A stretch of 64,000 nt of DNA from assembly GCF_900103125.1 (NCBI RefSeq), contig NZ_FNJV01000003.1, positions 496,001 to 560,000 on the forward strand, read 5' to 3'. Under the pieces are notes generated by a model. It was not told where the DNA came from, made no database searches, and saw only the letters and a program-made list of their open reading frames with translations. Both the position numbers and the translations under genes were made by a program. Positions 20,173 through 28,036 of this stretch are shown here, piece after piece (positions within the stretch are counted from its first letter, which is position 1; every line of letters starts with the position of its first letter). This DNA comes from Mucilaginibacter sp. OK268 (GTDB lineage Bacteria; Bacteroidota; Bacteroidia; Sphingobacteriales; Sphingobacteriaceae).

Positions 20173-20232
20173 TTGTAAACTCAGCACTAACCGGGAATGT
20201 GGGCAAACGCTTCCCGGTTTCTTTATTTACAA
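20173..20232 (-). promoter_or_regulatory. Nested hairpin in the fecR-susC leader (copy 2)
   Basis: Outer 7-bp arms (TTGTAAA 20173-20179 with TTTACAA 20226-20232) enclose an inner perfect 9-bp stem (AACCGGGAA 20189-20197 with TTCCCGGTT 20211-20219). Read toward susC, both copies begin AATAAARAAACCGG and are followed by CCAATC and later CGAAATT and AACCYTTAA, suggesting shared leader or promoter signals. Confidence 0.6.
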
Positions 20233-20372
20233 GAATTTACTTTGAGTACATTACCTTGGTAATGTTTGGGGTGGGTTAGTATATCTTCTTCATAGCTGGT
20301 TAATTTAAGTGAATAAATGGTTAAAAATTGTTGTTATCCGTATCATGTCACCATCCCATCTGGTTGACCATA

Positions 20373-21548
20373 TTACTGTGTTATAATGATGTTTTTCTCT
20401 TCTATTTTAAAATGTATTCCGGTATAGCTTAGCATACTTAAAATTTCCGAAGCATTTACATTTCGTGATATTTTACCGGTAATTTGCACATGAGGTACCT
20501 TACCCTCATATTTTACATCCACATCATACCATCTTGAAATTTGTCGCATTACTGCTTCAATTTCCGTGTTTTTAAAGAGAAATACACCTCTTTTCCAGGC
20601 AGTTACGGCATTAACGTCAACATTATCGGCAATCTTTATATCACCAGCATCTGCTAACTGTGCCTGCTGGCCTGGCTTTAATATATTATTTGCATGTCCG
20701 CTAAGTACTTTTACAGATCCTTCCAGCAAGGTTACTTCGGTAGTAGCTTCATTATGGTAAGCCATAACGTTAAAATGAGTTCCCAGAACCTGGACAAGCC
20801 CCTTATCATATTTAACTATAAAAGGGATATGCATTTTGGCAACCTCAAAATAAACCTCACCTGAAATATCCACCTCTCTTTTATTGGGATCGAAAGCCAC
20901 CGGAAAACTGATGGAGGAAGAGGCATTTAACCAGGCCCTGCTCCCATCGGGCAATACCACCTGGTACTGTCCGCCCCTGGGCGTTGAAATTTTGTTTGTT
21001 TCAGCATCAGATCTACCAGAGTTATTAGGCTTTGCAGAGTAGATAAGTTGGTTATCCTTTGTTTTATGAACCGTAATATCGCCCTGATTGGCTAAAACAC
21101 CATTCTTGGCCGTATCTAATACTATAGTGGAGCCATTACTTAAAGTAAGAATCGCTTTGTTTGTACCCGGACGAACATCTGTTGGTATCTTATTTTTAGC
21201 TATTTGTGGAGCTGTTTTCCCTCCTTTATTTAAATAGAGATAGATCCCAAAGCTTAAGAACAATGTAATAGAAGCTGCAACGGCAATTTTAGTCCATAAA
21301 TATATAACCCCACCTCCTGATGATTTACTTTTCAGTATCTTATTTATCTCTTCATTAGCCTTTGCGTCATCAGGAACAAGGGCATTCTTATCTAATTTAT
21401 TAAAAGCATGGGCCATTAACTCTGACAGATCTTCGTCGCTGAACTTATTCAACAATAGAAACAGTTCTTTCTTTTCATTACCTGTAATCGTTTTTTCATA
21501 AAAACGGTTAAACAAATACGAAGCTCTTTCGTTGTTTTTCATTATCAT
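20373..21548 (-). CDS. FecR-family anti-sigma factor (set 2)
   Basis: A 391-residue regulator with the same plan as the FecR of set 1: a cytoplasmic N-terminus (1-80), a single membrane segment (about 85-107, IAVAASITLFLSFGIYLYL), a periplasmic FecR domain with ISTPRGGQYQVVLPDGSRAW, GEVYFEVAK and VLGTHFNVMAY, and a DUF4974-type C-terminal domain (about 325-391). It should bind the ECF sigma factor encoded 94 bases upstream and receive a signal from the STN domain of the SusC encoded 254 bases downstream. Met3 is an equally good start (MKNNERASYLFN). Confidence 0.93.
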   Translation of the reverse strand: MIMKNNERASYLFNRFYEKTITGNEKKELFLLLNKFSDEDLSELMAHAFNKLDKNALVPDDAKANEEINKILKSKSSGGGVIYLWTKIAVAASITLFLSFGIYLYLNKGGKTAPQIAKNKIPTDVRPGTNKAILTLSNGSTIVLDTAKNGVLANQGDITVHKTKDNQLIYSAKPNNSGRSDAETNKISTPRGGQYQVVLPDGSRAWLNASSSISFPVAFDPNKREVDISGEVYFEVAKMHIPFIVKYDKGLVQVLGTHFNVMAYHNEATTEVTLLEGSVKVLSGHANNILKPGQQAQLADAGDIKIADNVDVNAVTAWKRGVFLFKNTEIEAVMRQISRWYDVDVKYEGKVPHVQITGKISRNVNASEILSMLSYTGIHFKIEEKNIIITQ

Positions 21549-21642
21549 TCAAAAAATACTAAAGAAATCAGGTGTCAGTTAATTGGTTTTTAACTTTCTT
21601 ATATACAAGACGCAGACCGACGAAAAAAAGGGGGTACTGAAA

Positions 21643-22227
21643 TTATTTTTTTATTAAAAAAAGCAGGAGTACAATAAAATTGATCTTTTTTTTAACGTAT
21701 AAGGTTATGGAAGCGGTAGCCAGCTGCAAATATGTTTTAACAGTTTCTCTTGAAATTCCCAACTGACCGGCTATTTCTACGTACTTCAAATGCTCATGCC
21801 GGCTTAGGAGATAAACCTTTTTTTGTTGAGGAGGGAGTTGATCAATAGCTTCATCCAATAACCCGTAATAATTATGAGTATTACCATCTAAACCCTCTTC
21901 CTTGAAGGTTTGAACCTCTTCGCTCTCCCATTGTTGATGTAATATGGTCTGCCTGATATGTTTTCGTAAAAAATCAATGGTATAGTTTCTTGAAAGTATA
22001 AAAAGATATCCTTTGAAATTATTTATCCCATCCAAAGTTTCACGGCTGTTCCATATTTTTAAAAACACATCTTGTACAATTTCATCAGCCAATTCACTTG
22101 ATTCTGTTAAACGGAAAACATGGGTACGTAATAATTGATGATATGTAATATATAATTTTCTGAAAGCGCGCTCATTCCCTGTTGATACAAGTTTAACTAA
22201 TTCTATTTCACTAAGAGAGTCGGGCAT
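21643..22227 (-). CDS. ECF RNA polymerase sigma-70 factor (set 2)
   Basis: A 194-residue sigma factor with region 2 (about 20-90, ELADEIVQDVFLKIWNSRE) and region 4 (about 125-175, HLKYVEIAGQLGISRETVKTY). It is the first gene of the sigma-fecR-susC-susD set and should drive the set. The C-terminus is hydrophobic (INFIVLLLFLIKK), as in the other sigma factor here but shorter. The gene downstream on the left is fecR; on the right is a NagX-like gene in the same direction, separated by 180 bases. Confidence 0.93.
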   Translation of the reverse strand: MPDSLSEIELVKLVSTGNERAFRKLYITYHQLLRTHVFRLTESSELADEIVQDVFLKIWNSRETLDGINNFKGYLFILSRNYTIDFLRKHIRQTILHQQWESEEVQTFKEEGLDGNTHNYYGLLDEAIDQLPPQQKKVYLLSRHEHLKYVEIAGQLGISRETVKTYLQLATASITLYVKKKINFIVLLLFLIKK

Positions 22228-22407
22228 TAATTGGCTAATTAGAACTAAATTTAAAGGTAATAAAATTTAGAACCTATTTAAAGACTGTCCATAATTTGCT
22301 TATTTCGTTTCCGCATAACGAGGCATTCCCATTAAATATTTGTCATTTAAAAGTATTTAAAGAAGATTTTCCCGTCCTACCTATGCCAGATAAAACTTTG
22401 ATATTGC

Positions 22408-23571
22408 CTAAATTTTTATTACAATCTTCTTTCTATATAAAATATATATTATAAACCAGATCAGGATCACGAATACACAGGCTGAAAATATGGACGCATT
22501 CTCCGGCGAAAAAATTGGTAGAAACACAATCTTATAAAAATATTTCATACCACTTACCGAATGCCCATTATATGGTATCCTTATAAAATTAATAATCCCG
22601 GGAACGATTTCCGACAAGACATATGCACTTATAGCATTTATCCCGAAAACCGAAAAGATCCAGGCGTATTTTTGATACCTCTTAACATCTATGATCCAAA
22701 ATGCCAATGTAAGTCCGAGTGTACATATACCACCTGAATACAATACGTAAGAGCTTGTCCATAATGATTTATTGATGGGAAAAAACGAGTCTGTGATCAG
22801 TCCCAACACGATAGAAGAGATACCTATTAAAAACAAGCGGCTACACTTTTTATTAACATCCTGTCCCGTCTTTTTTAATATGGCTCCTACCCTGATACCC
22901 AAAAGTGTTGTTCCGATAGCCGGCCAGGTGCTCAGGAGGCCAACAGGGTCCCACTGTTTGGTAAACCTATACATATGGTTAGTAGAAAACACAGCCCGGT
23001 CTACCCAGGCAGCAAGATTAAATTCGGGAATCAGATTGGGTGGGTGCCCGTCCGGGACAGGTATATAATTCAACACAAGATAATAACTCACTAAAATTAC
23101 AGCCAGAAGCCAGTCTCTCGTTCGCTGATTGGTTTTTAGATATACTAAGGTTGATAAAAAATAAACCACGCCTATGCGTTGCAATACACCAGGAAAACGC
23201 AGGTGCGCAAAATCGGGCCGGTAGAATAGAAATATCGAAAGACCAATCCCAATTAGAATCAGCATCCGCCTGAGTGCACTAAAAATGATCGTTCTGTGAT
23301 TTTCACGATCACCTTTTTTACTTTCCAGTGCGTAAACTATCGATACACCTACCATAAATAAAAAGAAAGGAAAAACCAGATCGGTAGGTGTACACCCATT
23401 CCACTTAGAGTGTTCCAACGGAGCATAAACGTGATCACCATCGCCCGGCGTGTTCACCAGGATCATGGCAGCAATTGTCAGTCCCCTGAAAAAATCAAGC
23501 GACAAAAGTCGGCTTTTTTTTACAACGGCATCCTGTCCCGGATCAGCAGTTCCAGAGCGCATTTTTTCCAT
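22408..23571 (-). CDS. nagX: NagX-like membrane acyltransferase (DUF5009 / HGSNAT family)
   Basis: A 387-residue polytopic membrane protein with about ten hydrophobic segments. The N-terminal signature LLSLDFFRGLTIAAMILVN, followed by PLEHSKWNGCTPTDLVFPFF, is characteristic of the heparan-alpha-glucosaminide N-acetyltransferase relatives (COG4299, DUF5009), called NagX where they occur in GlcNAc gene sets. The exact function in bacteria is not settled; acetylation of amino sugars or a transport role has been proposed. It is divergent from the GH16-like gene and shares with it an upstream LacI-type operator at 23661-23678, so it belongs to the amino-sugar regulon described here. Confidence 0.85.
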   Translation of the reverse strand: MEKMRSGTADPGQDAVVKKSRLLSLDFFRGLTIAAMILVNTPGDGDHVYAPLEHSKWNGCTPTDLVFPFFLFMVGVSIVYALESKKGDRENHRTIIFSALRRMLILIGIGLSIFLFYRPDFAHLRFPGVLQRIGVVYFLSTLVYLKTNQRTRDWLLAVILVSYYLVLNYIPVPDGHPPNLIPEFNLAAWVDRAVFSTNHMYRFTKQWDPVGLLSTWPAIGTTLLGIRVGAILKKTGQDVNKKCSRLFLIGISSIVLGLITDSFFPINKSLWTSSYVLYSGGICTLGLTLAFWIIDVKRYQKYAWIFSVFGINAISAYVLSEIVPGIINFIRIPYNGHSVSGMKYFYKIVFLPIFSPENASIFSACVFVILIWFIIYILYRKKIVIKI

Positions 23572-23633
23572 CTGTATTTTTTATAACTACCTAATAAACA
23601 ATGCAATTAATAAACAATCATATTTAAATTCTA

Positions 23634-23664
23634 TTGCAAAATAAGAATAATAATTATATATTCG
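23634..23664 (+). promoter_or_regulatory. Predicted promoter of the GH16-like gene
   Basis: TTG (23634-23636), 20 bases, then TATATTCG (23657-23664), a one-mismatch match to the Bacteroidota -7 element TAnnTTTG. The operator begins within the -7 box. The same spacing and overlap are seen before nagP. Confidence 0.6.
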
Positions 23665-23678
23665 TGTACGTACACGTT
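23661..23678. promoter_or_regulatory. LacI-type operator between nagX and the GH16-like gene
   Basis: The sequence ttcgtgtacgtacacgtt is an almost perfect 18-bp palindrome (the core CGTGTACGTACACG is perfect). Near copies occur at 29630-29647, 34598-34615, 34619-34636 and 38219-38236, all upstream of amino-sugar genes. The likely ligand is the LacI-type protein encoded at 24729-25793. Confidence 0.75.
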
Positions 23679-23744
23679 AATTATTTATATTTCTTAATCT
23701 TATCCTTCTGCTAACCATTTTTTAAACAACAACTTATTGAAATC

Positions 23745-24533
23745 ATGAAAAAAACAATCTATCTTTTGCTATTCGCGCTATCATTCGCTGCGTGTAAAAA
23801 ATCTGACGGAAAACTGTCAGATACAGCTAAAACAACAACCGGCAGCAATGCCGTGAGTAAACTCAAAACAGCTTCAACCCTATCGTTTGCGGGATATACC
23901 TGGGAAGTAACAACCAACACGAGCGGTCAGCAACCAGGGCCAAATGTTTTCACTACCGGGAGCGCCTATGTAGATGCCAGCGGTTTTCTGCATTTAAAAA
24001 TAAAGAAAAACACTACTACCGGTAAATGGGAATGTGGTGAGGTTACCATGCTTTCGAGCCTTGGCTATGGCACTTATCAATGGGAAGTAGAGGGCCCTAT
24101 AAGCACCCTTGACAAAAACGTTGTTTTTGGCATGTTTAACTACTCGGGAAATGATAAATTTGATGAAATGGATATAGAGTATTCAAAATGGGGGATTGCA
24201 TCAAATAACCGGGTACTTAATTATACCTTATATCCAGAAACCGGAAGCCCCCTTGATACTGTTGAAGTTACCTACCCTGTTACTTTGAGCGGCACTTACA
24301 CAACCCAAAGATTTAAAAGATCAAGCAGTGCCGTAACTTTCAAAAGCTTGGGTGGCTTTTATGATGATGATACAAACTTATATGCCAGCAAGACCTGGAC
24401 CAGCCCGCCACAATCAATCAGCACACTATCAATGCCTGTAATGATGAACTTATGGCTATTTCATGGCGTTGCTCCATCAAACGGACAAAATGTGGAGATC
24501 ATCATCCACGATTTCAAATTCACGCCGTTATAA
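23745..24533 (+). CDS. GH16-like lipoprotein (family 16 glycoside hydrolase fold)
   Basis: A 262-residue lipoprotein (lipobox FAAC, Cys17) with a Ser/Thr-rich linker and then a concanavalin-like beta sandwich. GYGTYQWEVEG is followed by DEMDIEYSKWG, which fits the family-16 catalytic pattern ExDxE with Glu141 as nucleophile, Asp143 and Glu145 as acid/base. Family 16 cleaves beta-1,3/1,4 glucans and galactans, and some members act on chitin-glucan, so the substrate is open; the regulon suggests an amino-sugar polymer. It is a monocistronic gene on the plus strand with its own promoter, operator and terminator. The fold call is good; enzyme activity is inferred from the motif only. Confidence 0.75.
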   Translation: MKKTIYLLLFALSFAACKKSDGKLSDTAKTTTGSNAVSKLKTASTLSFAGYTWEVTTNTSGQQPGPNVFTTGSAYVDASGFLHLKIKKNTTTGKWECGEVTMLSSLGYGTYQWEVEGPISTLDKNVVFGMFNYSGNDKFDEMDIEYSKWGIASNNRVLNYTLYPETGSPLDTVEVTYPVTLSGTYTTQRFKRSSSAVTFKSLGGFYDDDTNLYASKTWTSPPQSISTLSMPVMMNLWLFHGVAPSNGQNVEIIIHDFKFTPL

Positions 24534-24587
24534 TTTTTTTAACCCTAATGATAAGGTAAGTAATTTATATAGTTAATATTCAACGTG

Positions 24588-24623
24588 ATGGGAGAAGGGC
24601 AAAAGTCCTTCTCCCATTTTTTT
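24588..24623 (+). terminator. Rho-independent terminator of the GH16-like gene
   Basis: An 11-bp perfect stem (ATGGGAGAAGG 24588-24598 with CCTTCTCCCAT 24607-24617, 8-base loop) is followed by a run of T to 24623. Confidence 0.9.
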
Positions 24624-24708
24624 GCTATCTATTTTAAAGGTTTTTAAACGTCTTATCAATGTTACATTAATGAACTTTTGCCATTTAAAAATGGTTATTA
24701 AAATGTAT

Positions 24709-24716
24709 TATATTTG
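24709..24716 (+). promoter_or_regulatory. Possible -7 element of the LacI-type gene
   Basis: TATATTTG matches TAnnTTTG exactly, but lies only 12 bases before the preferred ATG, which would give a very short leader. No well-spaced -33 TTG was found. Confidence 0.3.
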
Positions 24717-24728
24717 GTTCGTATATAC

Positions 24729-25793
24729 ATGAAGAAGACAGAAACTGAGTTAACAGGCGTTAAAGAAATAGCCCGCAGGGCAAACGTATCCATTGGTACC
24801 GTTGACCGGGTAATTCATAATCGAAAAGGGGTCTCTGAAAATACCAAGCAGAAAATAAACGCCATTATTGAGGAACTAAATTTTCAGCCAAACAAAATGG
24901 CCAGCCTGCTGGCCTCCAGAAAAATATTGACCTTTGCCATTTTAATACCTGCAGTTTCCAACGAAACTGATTATTGGAGTTACCCTTTGAACGGTATAAA
25001 ACAGGCAGCGGCTGAAATAAAGCAATTTGGTGTAAGCGTTAAATACTATTTTTATGATCTCGACTCAAAAAACAGCTTCAATACAGCGGCCGATGAGCTA
25101 TTAAATAGCGAACCACACGCCATCTTGTTAGCACCATCTTTTGTAGAAGAGTCAATAATATTGGTAAAAAAAATCCGGGATCTTAGCTTGCCCCTAGCGT
25201 TTATAAACTCTGATTTGCCCAATCAGGATAACCTGACCTATATTGGCCCCGAGCTTTATCAAAGCGGAAAGCTTGCTGCTCAGCTTATCAGTTTCGCCAT
25301 TCAAAAATCGGATAAAGTATTGACCGTTAACATATCCACAGATCTGGAAAATGATCACCATTTATTTCGGAAGGAACAAGGTTTTAAGAAGTTTTTTGAT
25401 GACGCCGGCAAAACGAACGAATTATTAACACTTAATATTAATGAAACTAAGCTTGTAGCAGTAGAGAAATCATTGTTAGGCTCTTTATCCACCAACACCG
25501 CCATCAAAGCAATTTTTGTTACCAACTCCAGGGTAAATATTGTGGCCAAGATATTAGAGAAGCATAACAAAAAGGATATTTTGCTGATTGGTTATGACTT
25601 TTTAAAGAAAAACATCAATTACCTTTTAAGCGAACAAATTACCTTCCTGATCTGCCAGCGTCCTAAAGAACAGGGATATTTGGGCATCATGGCACTCTAC
25701 AAATATCTTTTTAAGATCAGCGAAGTCGAAAAATCCGTTTATATGCCCATCGATATCATCACTAAAGAAAACTATCAGTTTTACAATAGTTGA
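24729..25793 (+). CDS. LacI-family transcriptional regulator of the amino-sugar locus
   Basis: A 354-residue regulator from the ATG at 24729; a TTG at 24714 would add five residues. The N-terminal LacI helix-turn-helix contains TGVKEIARRANVSIGTVDRV and the hinge helix region NFQPNKMASLLAS. Next comes a periplasmic-binding-protein-like effector domain (about 65-350) with ILIPAVSNETDYW and AILLAPSF. The variant DRVIHNRKGVS differs slightly from classical LacI, as in many Bacteroidota members. The palindromic sites at four intergenic regions in this locus fit a dimeric LacI regulator, and this is the only candidate gene nearby; the link is inference. Its stop lies only 7 bases from the stop of the convergent GH20 gene, with no terminator in between. 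Confidence 0.9.
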   Translation: MKKTETELTGVKEIARRANVSIGTVDRVIHNRKGVSENTKQKINAIIEELNFQPNKMASLLASRKILTFAILIPAVSNETDYWSYPLNGIKQAAAEIKQFGVSVKYYFYDLDSKNSFNTAADELLNSEPHAILLAPSFVEESIILVKKIRDLSLPLAFINSDLPNQDNLTYIGPELYQSGKLAAQLISFAIQKSDKVLTVNISTDLENDHHLFRKEQGFKKFFDDAGKTNELLTLNINETKLVAVEKSLLGSLSTNTAIKAIFVTNSRVNIVAKILEKHNKKDILLIGYDFLKKNINYLLSEQITFLICQRPKEQGYLGIMALYKYLFKISEVEKSVYMPIDIITKENYQFYNS

Positions 25794-25800
25794 TCAAGCC

Positions 25801-27396
25801 TTAATCCTGTATTTCCTGTTTCGATTTTTTATCAACCGGTTCTTTATGATAACCTGGGTTGAAAGGATCATAATAATATATACCTGCCTTTATATAATAA
25901 TTAAGATGCATCCGAAGCCTTTCGTTAAATAAGCGATCATCTTTCATTGATATATTAGTCCAGCCTGATTCAGCCAGTGCTGCTAAACGAGGGAACAATA
26001 AATAATCCAGTCTTTTCTCTGAGACAACAGTCTCCGTCCATAAGTTAGCTTGTACTCCGATGACGTTCCCGTGGCTGTAAATTGTATCCGAAAGCGAGTT
26101 TTCGGGGAAATGATAAACATTTGTATAGGAGTTGTAAAGCTTACCCCATTTTCTGCCAGACCTGTGCGTACTATCCTGAACAAAATCAAAATACATGGGT
26201 AATCTTGGGCAAAGAATCACTTTATACCCATCACGAAGTGCTTCAGTGAGAACAGTCGGCTTATCCTGGCGCCACCAATTGATCATAACCCGGTTAGTTG
26301 GTAAACCAGCAGCCACAGCTTCATCCCAGCACATCACTGTACAATTAAGTTTTTGTACGGTATCGGCTATCCCTTTTAGAAAATAAAATTCCGCCTGTTT
26401 GTAATCGGTAAACCCTCTTTCATTCATTAGCTTTTTAACATCCGGGTTATTCTCCCATCCCTTTATGCCAAGTGTAACCTCGTCGCCACCTATATGGATC
26501 ATATTTCCGGGGAATACTCCTTTAACCTCCTTTAAAATATCGCTGATAAAACTATAGGTGATCTCTTTGCCCGGATTAAACGTAAAGTTTTCAAATCCGG
26601 GCGTTGTACCTCCGGAATATATAGGATAAGCATGGTTTGCTGCGGTTGCATGGCCGGGCATATCAATTTCAGGTACAATTTCGATATTACGCTGTTTAGC
26701 AAAATTGACAATTTCTTTTATATCATCTTGTGTATAATACTTTGCAGATACCAGCGAGTCGGTAAAATTGCCAATCCCTCCGGTTGTAGTGAGTAAAGGA
26801 TATTTTTTCACATCGAGTCTCCAGCCCTGCGCATCTGTCAAATGCCAATGAAAACGGTTAAGCTTGTAAAAAGCCATCCCCTTTAATATTTTCTTTACGA
26901 CCTCTTTCCCGAAAAAATGTCTTGATTCATCAAGCATAAATCCCCTCCATTGATACCGCGGCTGATCGGTGATCGTAACGCCCGGTAAAATTATTTTCGC
27001 CCCCTCAGTTTTTGCAGATCTGCACAATTGCAGCAAAGTAACTATCCCATTAAATACACCAGCGCTATCTGGCGCCTGAATACTTATTACACCGCCGGAA
27101 ATACTTAATGTGTAAGCGCCGGAAATTCCACGGGTTGTATCCCTGTTAATGAGTATTTTCTGTAAAGGCCCCTTCGCATGTTTATCCTGAAAAGCCAGCT
27201 CCTCATTTAAATAATCTACCGCATAATTGAACCGATTGTTATTGGTGTAAAACCGGCAGTGTTTTGCCAAAGGCAAGTTATATTTGAGCAATTTTACTTG
27301 TTGGGGATAGGGTATCAGGTTTAAATCCTGCGCATATAAAAAAACAGGCAAGGTTATTACGAGGAAGATCAAAAAGGCTCTTTTCATACTAGGCAA
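25801..27396 (-). CDS. Beta-N-acetylhexosaminidase, GH20
   Basis: A 531-residue exo-enzyme that removes terminal GlcNAc or GalNAc. A signal peptide (about 1-22, ending FLYAQ) sends it to the periplasm or outside. An N-terminal GH20b-type domain (about 25-145) precedes the catalytic barrel, which starts at RYQWRGFMLDESRHF (147-161). It contains HWHLTDAQGWR (183-193) and the catalytic pair Asp305-Glu306 in HIGGDEV, and WWRQD and LWTE later in the barrel. All known GH20 landmarks are present, so activity is likely. It overlaps the upstream CBM9-like gene by 8 bases and is the last gene of a three-gene unit under a LacI-type operator. Met4 is an alternative start. Confidence 0.95.
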   Translation of the reverse strand: MPSMKRAFLIFLVITLPVFLYAQDLNLIPYPQQVKLLKYNLPLAKHCRFYTNNNRFNYAVDYLNEELAFQDKHAKGPLQKILINRDTTRGISGAYTLSISGGVISIQAPDSAGVFNGIVTLLQLCRSAKTEGAKIILPGVTITDQPRYQWRGFMLDESRHFFGKEVVKKILKGMAFYKLNRFHWHLTDAQGWRLDVKKYPLLTTTGGIGNFTDSLVSAKYYTQDDIKEIVNFAKQRNIEIVPEIDMPGHATAANHAYPIYSGGTTPGFENFTFNPGKEITYSFISDILKEVKGVFPGNMIHIGGDEVTLGIKGWENNPDVKKLMNERGFTDYKQAEFYFLKGIADTVQKLNCTVMCWDEAVAAGLPTNRVMINWWRQDKPTVLTEALRDGYKVILCPRLPMYFDFVQDSTHRSGRKWGKLYNSYTNVYHFPENSLSDTIYSHGNVIGVQANLWTETVVSEKRLDYLLFPRLAALAESGWTNISMKDDRLFNERLRMHLNYYIKAGIYYYDPFNPGYHKEPVDKKSKQEIQD

Positions 27397-28036
27397 GTGT
27401 TAAAATAGGTTTTGGTTCGAATTCCACCCTGCCAAAAGCTGCGGGCTGATGAAAATCGGGTTTCTCGGAAACAATTTCGACCCAGCTTAAAAAATGTGGT
27501 TTGGGCAAACCATCACCACATTTAGCGAAATTGACAGAACAGGCTTCTCCGCTTAATGATACTTTATTGTGATAACAAAATACAGCTACAGGCAATATGA
27601 TAGAGATATCCCATTTGATTGATCTATCTTTTGAAATATTATCCATGGAGATACAGATACTATCCTCCACCGTTTTTAGCAGCTGTAATGGTAAAAATTT
27701 ACGATGTACCCTGCTTTTTCCGTAAGCTCCTTTAACCGAGCCTAAACAGTTAAATTCAAAGTTATAGTAACTGGTATCCTGCTCAAAAGCTATAAAAAAT
27801 TCCACGCAATTATCCCTGTGTACCTCACCATTGAGCTTCCTTGTTCTTACCCGGAGAAACTGTTCTGTTACAGAAAATTTCAAGTGGATACCATCGTCAA
27901 AATGTGAGATAGAAAAGGCAGCAGTGCAGGATATGGTTTTCTCTGTGTTCCATGGTTCGTAGTCAATCGTATGCAGTGTTGATTTTTCATGGGCATGCGC
28001 CTCCTGCGAAACGAAAGGTATATTTAAAAATTTCAT
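27389..28036 (-). CDS. Carbohydrate-binding family 9-like protein
   Basis: A 215-residue protein resembling the CBM9-like fold (PF16011): an early YEPWNT, DDGIHLKFSVTE, HRDNCVEFFIAF and YYNFEFNCLGSVKGAYG, ending with a GRVEFEP-type strand. There is no signal peptide or membrane segment, so it is predicted to stay in the cytoplasm unless exported another way, which is odd for a sugar-binding module between two exported GH20 enzymes. It overlaps the upstream gene by 4 bases (ATGA) and the downstream one by 8, so translation is probably coupled. A binding or enzymatic role is not known. Confidence 0.75.
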   Translation of the reverse strand: MKFLNIPFVSQEAHAHEKSTLHTIDYEPWNTEKTISCTAAFSISHFDDGIHLKFSVTEQFLRVRTRKLNGEVHRDNCVEFFIAFEQDTSYYNFEFNCLGSVKGAYGKSRVHRKFLPLQLLKTVEDSICISMDNISKDRSIKWDISIILPVAVFCYHNKVSLSGEACSVNFAKCGDGLPKPHFLSWVEIVSEKPDFHQPAAFGRVEFEPKPILTLA

